A stretch of DNA of 64,000 nt from TMP-86 sp044226865. Its GTDB lineage: Bacteria; Pseudomonadota; Gammaproteobacteria; Steroidobacterales; Steroidobacteraceae. The position numbers and the translations under genes were made by a program. Below are positions 34,173 to 42,407 of this stretch, one piece after another (within the stretch, counting starts at the first letter, position 1; every line of letters begins with the position of its first letter). The notes under the pieces were generated by a model. It was not told where the DNA came from, did no database searches, and saw only the letters and a list, made by a program, of their open reading frames with translations. Where the stretch lies: NCBI GenBank assembly GCA_044226865.1, contig JBGAGE010000003.1:124001-188000 (forward strand), read 5' to 3'.

Positions 34173-34979
34173 TCATCGCCCAGTGAACGAAGGCGGGCGC
34201 TTCTCGAGGAAGGCGTCCACCGCCTCGGCGTGATCCTTGGTCTCGTGCGCCAGCGCCTGGAAGGCGGCGGACAGCTCCAGTACGTCCGTCAGCCGCTGCT
34301 GCTGGCCTTCGCGCAACAGTCGCTTCGACAAACGCAGCACCTTGGCCGGGTTGACGACGATGCGGGCGGCCAGCGCGCGGGCCTCGCTCATCAGGCGGTC
34401 CGCGGGAACCATCCTGGAGATGAGCCCCAGCCGCAATGCCTCGGCGGCCTCGATGGTGTCGCCGGTGAAAATCAATTCGGCCGCATTCGACAAGCCCACC
34501 GCCCGCGGCAGGATCCAGGCGCCCCCGTCCCCCGGCACGATGCCCACCTTGATGAAGCTGGAGGCGAAGCGGGCGTTGTCGGCGCTGATGCGGATGTCGC
34601 ACAGGCAGGCGAGGTCCAGGCCCAATCCGATGGCATGGCCATTGATGGCGCCGATCATCGGGATTTCGCAATTCCACAGAGTCTCGATGATCTTCTGCAC
34701 GCCGCGCCGGTAGTTGGCGCGCGTTTCGTCCGGCGCACCCAGCGCGGTGACTCCTTTCCGCTCCTTCATGGAACGCAGGTTGCCGCCGGCCGAGAAGGCG
34801 CTGCCCTTGCCCGTGAGGATGACGCAACTGACCTCGTCGTCCTCCTGCGCGCGCTGCACGGCGCCGATCAGGTCGCGGCAATCCTGGTGCGTGCCGATGG
34901 CATTGCGGGTCTCCGCGCTGTTCAGGGTGATGGTGACGACGCGCCCGTCTTTTTCATAAAGCGCGAAAGATTCTGCCAT
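34173..34979 (-). CDS. Crotonase-fold enzyme annotated as enoyl-CoA hydratase; active-site glutamates replaced
   Basis: A 268-aa crotonase. The oxyanion-hole segments are present (SAFSAGGNLR and INGHAIGLGLDLACLCD). By alignment with rat mitochondrial hydratase, the two catalytic Glu positions are Asp122 and Phe142, so classical hydration chemistry is doubtful. Asp151 in VPGDGGAW is a candidate acid, as in some isomerase, dehalogenase and other crotonase subfamilies. It converges on the hybrid kinase gene and is divergent from an acyl-CoA dehydrogenase pair, suggesting a role in a beta-oxidation-like side-chain pathway. The exact reaction is not known. Confidence 0.88.
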   Translation of the reverse strand: MAESFALYEKDGRVVTITLNSAETRNAIGTHQDCRDLIGAVQRAQEDDEVSCVILTGKGSAFSAGGNLRSMKERKGVTALGAPDETRANYRRGVQKIIETLWNCEIPMIGAINGHAIGLGLDLACLCDIRISADNARFASSFIKVGIVPGDGGAWILPRAVGLSNAAELIFTGDTIEAAEALRLGLISRMVPADRLMSEARALAARIVVNPAKVLRLSKRLLREGQQQRLTDVLELSAAFQALAHETKDHAEAVDAFLEKRPPSFTGR

Positions 34980-35112
34980 GTGTGGTCCTCACGGCGGCGG
35001 CCAGCGGTGCGCGTGCCTCAAATGCCGCCCGAGGCTGTATGATATTCGAAGAGCGCCGGGTTCGTTATCGCGAGTATGTGCGCCATCGGTTCATGGGCAA
35101 GCAGGCGCATCG

Positions 35113-36267
35113 ATGTCAAATTTCAGTTTCGACGCAGTGAACATGCCGGCGGGCGTCGCCGGGCTGCGCGCCGAGGTGCGCGAATTCCTGCGCGATGCCA
35201 TGGCGGGCGTGCCCGCCTCCCGCCGCACCAATTCCTGGTCCACCTACGATGCCGGGTTTTCCAGGAAGCTGGGCGAACGCGGCTGGATCGGCATGACCTG
35301 GCCGCGCCGCTACGGCGGCCATGAGCGCAGCACCATCGAACGTTACGTGCTGCTCGAGGAACTGCTGGCGGCCGGTGCGCCGGTCGGCGCGCACTGGATC
35401 GCGGACCGCCAGTCCGGCCCCGCCCTGCTCAAGTATGGGAGCGAGGCGCAACGCGAGGCCTACCTGCCCGGCATGGCGCGCGGCGAGATCTATTGCTGCA
35501 TCGGCATGAGCGAGCCCAATGCCGGGTCGGACCTCTCCTCCGTGCGGACCCGCGCGGAAAAGCTCCCCGACGGCCGCTGGAAGATCAACGGCCAGAAGAT
35601 CTGGACCTCGCATGCCAACCGCTGCCGGCTGATGATCGCGTTGGTGCGCACCGGCACCTTCGATGAGAAGAACAAGCAGGCGGGCCTGTCGCAATTCCTG
35701 CTCGAACTCGACACGCCGGGCATCATCATCCGCCCCATCGTCGACCTGGTCGGGGGGCAGCACTTCTGCGAGGTATTCTTCCAGGATGCCATCGTGCCGG
35801 CCGAGTGCGTGCTCGGCACCGAGGGCGAAGGTTGGAAGCAATGCACCAGCGAGTTGTCGCTGGAGCGCAGCGGCCCCGAACGTTATTTGTCGAGCCTCGC
35901 CGTGTATCTGGAATTCCTGCGGGCCGCGGGTCCCCATCCCGATGCGGCCGTGCGCCAGGCATTGGGCAAGGTCGCGGCCGACATCTGGACGCTGCGGCAA
36001 ATGTCCTTGTCGGTGGCGGGTCAATTGGCGGCGGGCCGGGATCCTGCCATCGAGGCGGCCATCGTCAAGGACCTCGGCAACAGCTTCGAGCAGGCCTTGC
36101 CCGCCGTGGTGCAGACCCTGATCGATGCCGACCCCACCGCGGCGGGCTGCGGGGAACTGGCGGCCACGCTGAACCTGTTGCTGCAGACCTCACCTTCGTT
36201 TTCATTGCGCGGCGGCACGCGCGAGATCCTGCGCGGCATCATCGCCCGCGGACTGGGGCTGCGCTGA
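35113..36267 (+). CDS. Acyl-CoA dehydrogenase, subunit/paralog 1
   Basis: A 384-aa flavoprotein that would introduce an alpha,beta double bond in an acyl-CoA. The start at 35113 (MSNFSFDAVNMPAGVAGLRAEVREFLRDAM) avoids an unlikely upstream extension. The FAD/substrate segment CIGMSEPNAGSDLSSVRTRA, the KINGQKIWTSHAN beta-domain and the C-terminal SFSLRGGTREILRGIIARGLGLR are typical. The probable catalytic base is a Glu in LERSGPERYLSS. Its stop overlaps the next gene as TGATG, so the two are coupled. Pairs like this form alpha2-beta2 heterotetramers in steroid side-chain degradation (FadE/ChsE type), which is an inference here. Confidence 0.91.
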   Translation: MSNFSFDAVNMPAGVAGLRAEVREFLRDAMAGVPASRRTNSWSTYDAGFSRKLGERGWIGMTWPRRYGGHERSTIERYVLLEELLAAGAPVGAHWIADRQSGPALLKYGSEAQREAYLPGMARGEIYCCIGMSEPNAGSDLSSVRTRAEKLPDGRWKINGQKIWTSHANRCRLMIALVRTGTFDEKNKQAGLSQFLLELDTPGIIIRPIVDLVGGQHFCEVFFQDAIVPAECVLGTEGEGWKQCTSELSLERSGPERYLSSLAVYLEFLRAAGPHPDAAVRQALGKVAADIWTLRQMSLSVAGQLAAGRDPAIEAAIVKDLGNSFEQALPAVVQTLIDADPTAAGCGELAATLNLLLQTSPSFSLRGGTREILRGIIARGLGLR

Positions 36268-37307
36268 TGAGCGAGTTGGCGGGATTGTTGAAGGAAGCCG
36301 CGACGCGGTTGTTCGCCGATCACGGACGGGCGGCGGCCGATGCGCTGCTCAAGGGCTGGCAGTCCGACCTTTGGCGCGAGGCCAGCGGCGCGGGCCTGCA
36401 CCTGACGCTGGTGCCGGAAGCGCAAGGAGGCGTGGGCGGCGGTTGGGAGGAAGCGTACGGCGTGCTGCATCCGTCCGGCTACTACCAGATGCCGCTGCCG
36501 CTGGCGGAGAACATGCTCGCCGCCAAGCTGTGTGCCGATGCAGGCTGGGAGCTGCCTGAAGGGCTGGTCAGCCTGAGCCCGTATGGGCACGGATCACTGC
36601 AAGGCGGCTTCACCGGCCAACTGCGCTCGGTGCCCTGGGGACGGCATGCGGACGCGGTGCTGACTTCACTGCCCACTGCCACGGGCGTCACGCTGCTGCT
36701 GCTGCCGCGGGCCGCCGCCACGCTGACGCAGGGCGCGAATCTCGCCGGAGAACCGCGCGATCACCTGGAATTCCATGACTGCGCGCCGCTGGCGCAGGCG
36801 CAGACCGACGCGCCCGCAGCGGTCGCGCTATTCGACCATTGCACCCTGCTGCGGCTGGCACAGATCGCGGGCGCGCTGCAGAGCGCGCTCGGCCGCTCGA
36901 TCTTCTACGCCGGCGAGCGCAAGCAATTCGGCCGGCCCATCGGCCAGTTCCAGGCCGTGCAACAACAGCTCGCGCTGTTCGGCGCCGAAGTGGCCGCGGT
37001 GGACTGCGCGGTGAAGGCCGCCTGCCGCGCCGCCACCACGGGCCGCGCGCATTTCCAGATTGGCGCCGCCAAGCTGCGCGCCAACCAGGCCATCGGCTTT
37101 GCCACGGCGAGCGCGCATCAGGTGCACGGCGCCATCGGCTTCACCATGGATCATCCCCTGCACCATGCCACGCAGCGCTTGTGGTCCTGGCGCAATGAAT
37201 TCGGCAATGACCGTTACTGGTCGGAAGAATTGGGCGGGGAAATCGCGGCGCGCGGCGCCGATCAATTCTGGAGCGACCTGACGGCCCGTGACGATCTGGT
37301 GGGTTGA
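36267..37307 (+). CDS. Acyl-CoA dehydrogenase, subunit/paralog 2 (diverged)
   Basis: A 346-aa acyl-CoA-dehydrogenase-fold protein, shorter and more diverged than the preceding one. The C-terminal helical domain is well conserved (RSIFYAGERKQFGRPIGQFQAVQQQLALFGAEVAAVDCAVKAACRAA and QVHGAIGFTMDHPLHHATQRLWSWRNEFG), but the middle beta-domain lacks the usual FAD motif and no Glu is found at the base position I would expect. This is typical of the non-catalytic or half-active partner in heteromeric enzymes. The TGATG overlap suggests 1:1 synthesis with the upstream gene. Confidence 0.85.
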   Translation: MSELAGLLKEAATRLFADHGRAAADALLKGWQSDLWREASGAGLHLTLVPEAQGGVGGGWEEAYGVLHPSGYYQMPLPLAENMLAAKLCADAGWELPEGLVSLSPYGHGSLQGGFTGQLRSVPWGRHADAVLTSLPTATGVTLLLLPRAAATLTQGANLAGEPRDHLEFHDCAPLAQAQTDAPAAVALFDHCTLLRLAQIAGALQSALGRSIFYAGERKQFGRPIGQFQAVQQQLALFGAEVAAVDCAVKAACRAATTGRAHFQIGAAKLRANQAIGFATASAHQVHGAIGFTMDHPLHHATQRLWSWRNEFGNDRYWSEELGGEIAARGADQFWSDLTARDDLVG

Positions 37308-37341
37308 CCGGAGGCGGACGCCTGACTGCCGATTTCTCTGA

Positions 37342-37728
37342 TCACCAAATACACTTCAGGCCTTTGAACCCATGCATTCGCTCGTCCTTGGTGACGATTG
37401 AGACGCCGAGTTCCAACGCAGCTGCGGCGATGAAGCGATCGGCAGGATCGGGGGAAAAGGCCGGACCAAACTCCGCAGCGCAAACTGCGGCGCTGGAAGT
37501 GAACCCGAGCATTTCGATACCGGGCCGAGTCAATGCGGCTTCGACCCATCGCCTCGCCTCGATCTTGAATCGCACTTTTCCCCGCTCGACGAGCATGATG
37601 ACTTCCCAGCAAGAGATGGGGTGGATGCCGAGCGCATCAGCGCGTTGAATGGCGGCGGCGGCCTTGCGGCTCAACCGCGGAGACTCGGTCGCATGCCATA
37701 TCCAGGCATGCGTATCGAGAATGATCAC
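37342..37728 (-). CDS. PIN-domain toxin, VapC-like
   Basis: A 128-aa ribonuclease toxin. The start is a GTG at 37728 that overlaps the antitoxin stop (GTGA); an outer GTG at 37743 would add an unneeded extension. The PIN fold opens IILDTHAWIWH with the first acidic residue, then HPISCWEVIMLVERGKV, and ends with DPADRFIAAAALELGVSIVTKDERM, giving the acidic cluster that binds Mg2+. PIN toxins cleave tRNA or rRNA when free of antitoxin. The small partner upstream forms an operon with it. Confidence 0.88.
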   Translation of the reverse strand: MIILDTHAWIWHATESPRLSRKAAAAIQRADALGIHPISCWEVIMLVERGKVRFKIEARRWVEAALTRPGIEMLGFTSSAAVCAAEFGPAFSPDPADRFIAAAALELGVSIVTKDERMHGFKGLKCIW

Positions 37729-37952
37729 CCCAACGCCTGCCACTCGGCGCCGGTTGGAGACACGATATCGGACTCGAATTCGATGCTATCCCGCAAAGGG
37801 TTCGCGTCGACCTCCGAGGAAACCGTTACCGGGGCGATTCGAGCGAAAGGCTTGCCGTGCCGCGTGACCACCACGGGAATGCGGGTTCGCTCGACCTCGG
37901 CCAACAGGGCGAGGCAACTATTCTTGAACTCTGCGGCCGAGACGGTCTTCAT
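37725..37952 (-). CDS. Phd/YefM-family antitoxin
   Basis: A 75-aa protein preceding the PIN toxin. GGAG lies before the ATG at 37952. The N-terminal dimer/DNA-binding part is MKTVSAAEFKNSCLALLAEVERTRIPVVVTRHGKPFARIAPV, the family hallmark; the C-terminal ~30 residues are the disordered toxin-binding arm. It is expected to neutralise the toxin and repress the operon. A perfect 7-bp palindrome sits 12-35 nt upstream of its start. Confidence 0.9.
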   Translation of the reverse strand: MKTVSAAEFKNSCLALLAEVERTRIPVVVTRHGKPFARIAPVTVSSEVDANPLRDSIEFESDIVSPTGAEWQALG

Positions 37953-37964
37953 AGAAGCTCCATT

Positions 37965-37987
37965 TATGGCCTTTTATTGTGGCCATA
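37965..37987 (-). promoter_or_regulatory. Operator palindrome of the toxin-antitoxin operon
   Basis: TATGGCC (37965-37971) and GGCCATA (37981-37987) form a perfect inverted repeat with 9 nt between. On the minus strand the centre is AT-rich and could contain the -10. It lies immediately upstream of the antitoxin ribosome-binding site. Phd-type antitoxins bind such palindromes for autoregulation. Confidence 0.6.
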
Positions 37988-38022
37988 ATTGCAGCCCCTG
38001 TCCAGCCGGGCGAAATCGCCGC

Positions 38023-41000
38023 TCAGACCGATGTCAACGGCGCTTCGGTGCGCCCATTGTCCCGGGCGCGGAGGTAGGGAAACTCGCTGATCGGCCGCGG
38101 CGCGGCAATGTAGAAGCCCTGCGCATAGCTGATGCCCAGCCTGCCCAGTTCCATCATCACATCCTTGGTCTCCACCCGCTCCGCGATGGTGTGGATGCCC
38201 ATGGCGCGGCCCACCTGGCTGATGGCCTCCACCATGCTGCGATCGATGGGATCGTGGGTGACGTTCTCGATGAACTGCCCGTCGATCTTGAGGTAATCCA
38301 CCGGCAGCGTCTTCAGGTACATGAACGATGACAGGCCGCTGCCGAAGTCGTCCAGCGCGAAGTGGCAGCCGCGGGCCTTCAGCTCGCGCATGAAATACAC
38401 CACATTGCCGAGGTTGGAGATCGCCGCCGTCTCGGTGATCTCGAAGCACACCGCACCGGGCGTGAGCTGGTGCACGCCCAGCTCGGCAATCAGGAATTCC
38501 AGGAATCGCTCGTCGTTGAGCGAAGTGCCGGAGAGGTTCACAGCCACGGTGAACGGCCGGCAGCCGGAATGGGTAACGTGCGCGATCTGCTCCATGGCGC
38601 GGCGCACCACCCAGCGATCGATGGCCGGCATGATGTTGTAGCGCTCGGCGGCGGGAATGAACTCCGCCGGCGTCACCAGCTTGCCGGAGTCATCTCGCAG
38701 CCGCAGCATGAGCTCGAAATGCTGGCGAGGATCGGGATTCGGGCCGATGGCGACGATGGGCTGGTAATACAGGTCGAAGCTGCTCTCATCGCAGGCGCGC
38801 GTGAGCTTCGAGACCCAATGCATTTCGCGGTGCCGCTCCGGCACGTCGTCCGGCTTGTACAGCTGCACGCGATCTCGGCCCGAGTCCTTGGCCTCGTAAC
38901 AGGCCACGTCCGCCGCGCTCATCACGCTCGCCACCGTGGGCGTGTCGCGCGTGATCTCGACGATGCCGATGCTCACTCCGACGGTGAGCACGCCGTCCTG
39001 CCACATGAAGCGGAAATCGCGAATCGCCTGGCGCAGCGACTCGGCGATGCGCATGGCCTGGTCGAGCGTGCACTGTTCCAGCAGGATGCCGAATTCGTCG
39101 CCGCCCAGGCGCGCGAGCGTGTCGCCGGCGCGCACGCGCGATTGCAGCACGCCCGTGATCTGCTTGAGCAACTGGTCGCCGGCCGGATGGCCGCAGGTGT
39201 CGTTCACCAGCTTGAACTGGTCGAGGTCCAGGTACAACAGCGCGTGGCGTGACTCGTCGTTCTGGCGCACGTTCTCCACCGCCGCGTTCAAGCGATGCTC
39301 GAACTCGCGGCGGTTGATCAGGCCGGTGAGCGCATCGTGGCTGGCCTGGTAATGCAGCGCGCGGTGCAGCCGGCGCTCCTTGCTGACGTCGTGGAACACG
39401 ATGACCGCGCCGATCAGGTGCCCCGCGCGGTCGCGGATCGGCGCCGCCGAGGTCTGGATGGCGATTTCCTGACCGCGGCGGTTCACCAGCACGGCGTTCT
39501 CGGTGAGGCCCAGCACCTGGCCCTCGCGCAGGCAGCGGGTGATCGGATTTTCGATGGCGGCGCGGGTGGATTCGTGCACGGTGGTAAGCACGTCGGTGAT
39601 GTGCTGGCGCTGCGCCACCCGGTTCTCCCACGCGGTCAGGCTCTCGGCGACCGGGTTCATGTAGTCGATGTAGCCGTCGGAGTCGGTGGTGATCACGGCA
39701 TCGCCGATCGACTGCAGCGTCACCTGTGCCCGCTCCTTCTCCTGGAACACGGCGGTCTCGGCGCGCTTGCGCTCGGTGATGTCCACCACCGTGCCCTCGA
39801 AGCCGATGGTGCGGCCCTGGACGTCGCGCACGATGCGGCTGCTCTCCAGCACGGTCACGACGCTCCCGTCCTTGCGGCGCAGGTTGAACTCCTCGTTGCG
39901 CACCTCGCCGGCGACCTCGAGGCGGCGGACGAAGCTGTCGCGATCGTTGGGATTGCAATACAGGTCGGTGGCCTCGAGGGCGTAGATCTCCTCGGCGGTG
40001 GCGAAGCCGAACATCTCCACGAACGCGCGGTTCACCGCAAGGAAGCGGCCATCCAGGGTGGTCTGGTACACGCCCTCCATGACGCTCTGGAACAGGCCGC
40101 GGAACTTCGACTCGCTGTCGCGTAGCGCATCCTCGGAGCGGCGGCGCTCGATGGCGATGCTGGCGAGCTGCGACATGCGCGCGGTCAGCTCCTGGTCGCG
40201 CTGCGAGGGCGTGCCCGTCTCGTGCCGGTACACCGCGATGGTGCCGACGACGTTGCCGTCGGAGGCCACGATGGGCGATGACCAGCTCGCGCGCAGGCGC
40301 GCCAGCGCGGCCGCCTCGCGGCGGAACTCCCACAAGGCATCGGCGTGGATGTCGGCGACCATGGCGGTGCGCGACAGGAACACGGCGGCCGCGCAAGTGC
40401 CGAAGCGCATGCCCACGGGGCAGGCATCCATGGCGGCCACGAATTCACGCGGCAGGCTGGGCGCCACGCCGAACACCAGGCAGTTGGTGTCGCGATCGAG
40501 CAGGCTGATGGCGCAGTAGCTGTCATCCAACACGCGCTCGATCACCTCGGCAATGGCGGATAGCGTATCGCTCAGGGGAGCGTTCGCCGCCACCTTCTCG
40601 AACACGCGCCGCTCGCCGATGGCGATGGCTTCCGCGCGCTTGCGCTCGGCGATATACGTGATGCTGCCGCGAATCAGGCGCCGCGTCGAACTGGGCAGGC
40701 GCACCAGCCGCACTTCGCAGGGAAGCAGGCGCCCCGTGGAATCGCAGTGCATCCACTCGAACACGGGCGTGCCACCGTCCAAGGCGGTCTGGATGTAGCC
40801 GCGCACGACGCCGAAGGAACTGGTGCCATCGGGCTGATGCGAGGGACTGACCTTGTCGGGCCCCGCCGCCAGCAGCGTGGCTCGGTCCATGCGGAAGAAG
40901 CGGCAGGCGTTTTCGTTGACGTCGATGAACTTCTGCTGGTCGACGTCGAACACCACGATGGTCTCGGGCGCATTCTCGACCAGCGTGCGGTAGCGGGCCT

Positions 41001-41646
41001 CGCTCTCGCGCATGTGCTGCTCGGAGATGTGCCGCTCCGTGGTGTCGCGGATGCAGACGATGTAGCCCTCGCGCCGGTTCAGCTTGGCCTTGCTGACCGC
41101 GATCTCGGCCGCGAAGCGCTCGCCGCCCTTGGAACTGCCCCAGATCTGGTGCGCCGCCAGGTCGATGTGCGTGTCGTCGACGCGCGCCGCCAGCTGCTCG
41201 AGGAATTCCCGCGAACCGCCACGGGTGACGATTTCCGGCAGGAGGAAGTCGAGCGTGCGGCCCAGCACCTCGGTCAGCGAATAGCCGAAGATGCGCTCGC
41301 CGGTCGGATTACAGGTCTCGATGTGGCCGTCTTCATCGACGGTGATGATGGCGTCCTTGACGTTGTCGAGGATGGCCTGCAGGTGCGAAGCGCTCTGTTC
41401 GCGGATCTCGCGCGTCAGCGCCTGCGCCTCATCGGACATGAGCTGCATGGAGCGCACGATGCCGCGCCGCTCTTCCTCGATGCGGTCGTAATGCAGGCTG
41501 ACGACGCGCATCAACGCCTCGACGTCGAGCTCGCCACTGCGGCGGCGCGAATCGCGAATCTGGCGTTCGAGGAGACGGTTCAGCCCTTCACTTGTGCTGC
41601 CCGCCTCAATCCTGCGTTGAGCCGCTGTTTCGCCTGACAACCCCAT
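38023..41646 (-). CDS. Multi-sensor cyclic-di-GMP enzyme (PAS/GAF-PAS-GGDEF-EAL)
   Basis: A 1207-aa cytoplasmic protein. N-terminal helices are followed by two PAS domains (about 85-340), a GAF domain (about 345-495), two PAS domains (about 505-760), GGDEF (about 765-930) and EAL (about 945-1195). The cyclase motif is intact (GGDEF, residues 848-852) and the inhibitory RxxD site (RAGD) lies five residues upstream. In EAL the motif reads ELM (Glu978) rather than EAL, but the other catalytic residues are present: NLSG, FEITET, DDFGSG, KIDG, ERVE and QGF. It could be bifunctional, with output set by the sensor domains. The stop is at the edge of a toxin-antitoxin pair; upstream lies 761 bp without a gene. 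Confidence 0.94.
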   Translation of the reverse strand: MGLSGETAAQRRIEAGSTSEGLNRLLERQIRDSRRRSGELDVEALMRVVSLHYDRIEEERRGIVRSMQLMSDEAQALTREIREQSASHLQAILDNVKDAIITVDEDGHIETCNPTGERIFGYSLTEVLGRTLDFLLPEIVTRGGSREFLEQLAARVDDTHIDLAAHQIWGSSKGGERFAAEIAVSKAKLNRREGYIVCIRDTTERHISEQHMRESEARYRTLVENAPETIVVFDVDQQKFIDVNENACRFFRMDRATLLAAGPDKVSPSHQPDGTSSFGVVRGYIQTALDGGTPVFEWMHCDSTGRLLPCEVRLVRLPSSTRRLIRGSITYIAERKRAEAIAIGERRVFEKVAANAPLSDTLSAIAEVIERVLDDSYCAISLLDRDTNCLVFGVAPSLPREFVAAMDACPVGMRFGTCAAAVFLSRTAMVADIHADALWEFRREAAALARLRASWSSPIVASDGNVVGTIAVYRHETGTPSQRDQELTARMSQLASIAIERRRSEDALRDSESKFRGLFQSVMEGVYQTTLDGRFLAVNRAFVEMFGFATAEEIYALEATDLYCNPNDRDSFVRRLEVAGEVRNEEFNLRRKDGSVVTVLESSRIVRDVQGRTIGFEGTVVDITERKRAETAVFQEKERAQVTLQSIGDAVITTDSDGYIDYMNPVAESLTAWENRVAQRQHITDVLTTVHESTRAAIENPITRCLREGQVLGLTENAVLVNRRGQEIAIQTSAAPIRDRAGHLIGAVIVFHDVSKERRLHRALHYQASHDALTGLINRREFEHRLNAAVENVRQNDESRHALLYLDLDQFKLVNDTCGHPAGDQLLKQITGVLQSRVRAGDTLARLGGDEFGILLEQCTLDQAMRIAESLRQAIRDFRFMWQDGVLTVGVSIGIVEITRDTPTVASVMSAADVACYEAKDSGRDRVQLYKPDDVPERHREMHWVSKLTRACDESSFDLYYQPIVAIGPNPDPRQHFELMLRLRDDSGKLVTPAEFIPAAERYNIMPAIDRWVVRRAMEQIAHVTHSGCRPFTVAVNLSGTSLNDERFLEFLIAELGVHQLTPGAVCFEITETAAISNLGNVVYFMRELKARGCHFALDDFGSGLSSFMYLKTLPVDYLKIDGQFIENVTHDPIDRSMVEAISQVGRAMGIHTIAERVETKDVMMELGRLGISYAQGFYIAAPRPISEFPYLRARDNGRTEAPLTSV

Positions 41647-41844
41647 GTCTCCCGGTGCGCGAAATGAAAATCAGACGCGGGCAATCCGTCCCGCATCGCG
41701 ACACACATTGTCTTTTTGGCACCCCCGGTGCGGTGTGACTTGGGTCTCGGTTCGCCCATCATTCGGTTAAATTCTTCGGGGAAATCACTATTGGCGCTCA
41801 AAAAGCTCGGGGTTTGCGATGCGGTATAGCGCTTGCGGGTCGGT

Positions 41845-42034
41845 GAGCAAAAGCACTTTGGGCGGGCGGGCTTGTTTGAGGGGACATTTCAACCGTGAAA
41901 CCCGGTGCGGCCGTGCCAGTTCGACAGTCCGGCTTGAGGCTGATCCCAGGGCTTCGGCCGATGACGGCGATGAGTTGAGCCGCACCAGATCGTCTGCGAT
42001 TGTCAGGCCCGCCCACCCAAAGGTGTTTTTGCTC
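41845..42034. repeat. Long inverted repeat, type C (~190 bp)
   Basis: A 30-bp left arm (41845-41874) and a right arm (42004-42034) pair with about four mismatches and one indel. Key shared blocks are GAGCAAAA, then CAC.TTTGGG and GGGCGGGC. The loop is 129 nt. Weaker pairing extends outward to roughly 41806 and 42085. The design (AT-rich outer block, GC-rich inner block, 100-130-nt centre) is like copies A and B, but the sequence is different, so any relationship is uncertain. Confidence 0.65.
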
Positions 42035-42150
42035 CCCGCCCCTCGATCACTCTCAGCGGCAAGTCCGGGATTTCGAGTGCACAAGCAACTTCAACGCGAG
42101 AAATTGCCGCGGATCATGGACGTCCTCATCTTGAGTTCGCGCACCTCTCA

Positions 42151-42377
42151 CGGCGCGCGTGGCACCGGAAGTTCTATTATTTTCCGCCGGACGGGGCGAG
42201 CCAATCGAAGTGGCGAGGCGCGGCGCAAATTCAAGGCCACCAGGACGATGGCACCTCGTCAGCAAAACGGTGGTCAGCTCCGAAGGCACGAAGCGCCGCC
42301 CTTCGATCCGCGGCAGCGCCTTTCGCAAGCGCCCCGCCCGCCGGAAAATAATAAACTTCCGGGGACGCGCGCGCCGC
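42151..42377. repeat. Long-inverted-repeat element, copy B (~227 bp)
   Basis: Arms at 42151-42196 and 42331-42377 pair almost perfectly over ~45 bp. From outside in they share CGGCGCGCG, CCGGAAGTT, the AT-rich core ATTATTTTCC and an inner GCGG.CGGGG block. The centre aligns along its length with copy A: shared stretches include CGAAG..GC.AG.CGCGGC, CGA.GGCAC twice, and GCAAGCG directly before the right arm. It ends 30 nt past the typA stop. Both copies therefore occupy the same place relative to a minus-strand gene. Confidence 0.75.
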
Positions 42378-42407
42378 GCGAAAAGTGCCAACTAGAAAGC
42401 GAAGGGG

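Larger units (their letters stand above)
41647..42407. other. 761-bp gene-free region with two long inverted repeats
   Basis: No real gene is seen. Minus-strand frames at 41788-42084 and 42053-42391 lack ribosome-binding sites and are translations of the repeat arms. The region holds repeat copy C (41845-42034) and repeat copy B (42151-42377), then typA. The first 150 bp (41647-41800) should carry the promoter of the large GGDEF/EAL gene. Confidence 0.6.

Noticed and set aside
34230..35042. Plus-strand frame antisense to the crotonase gene
   Set aside because: Composition is typical of an antisense shadow, and the minus-strand gene has clear family motifs.
41788..42391. Minus-strand open frames of 98 and 112 codons between the GGDEF/EAL gene and typA
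   Set aside because: They run through the arms of repeats B and C, have no ribosome-binding site, and their translations match each other only where repeat arms match.
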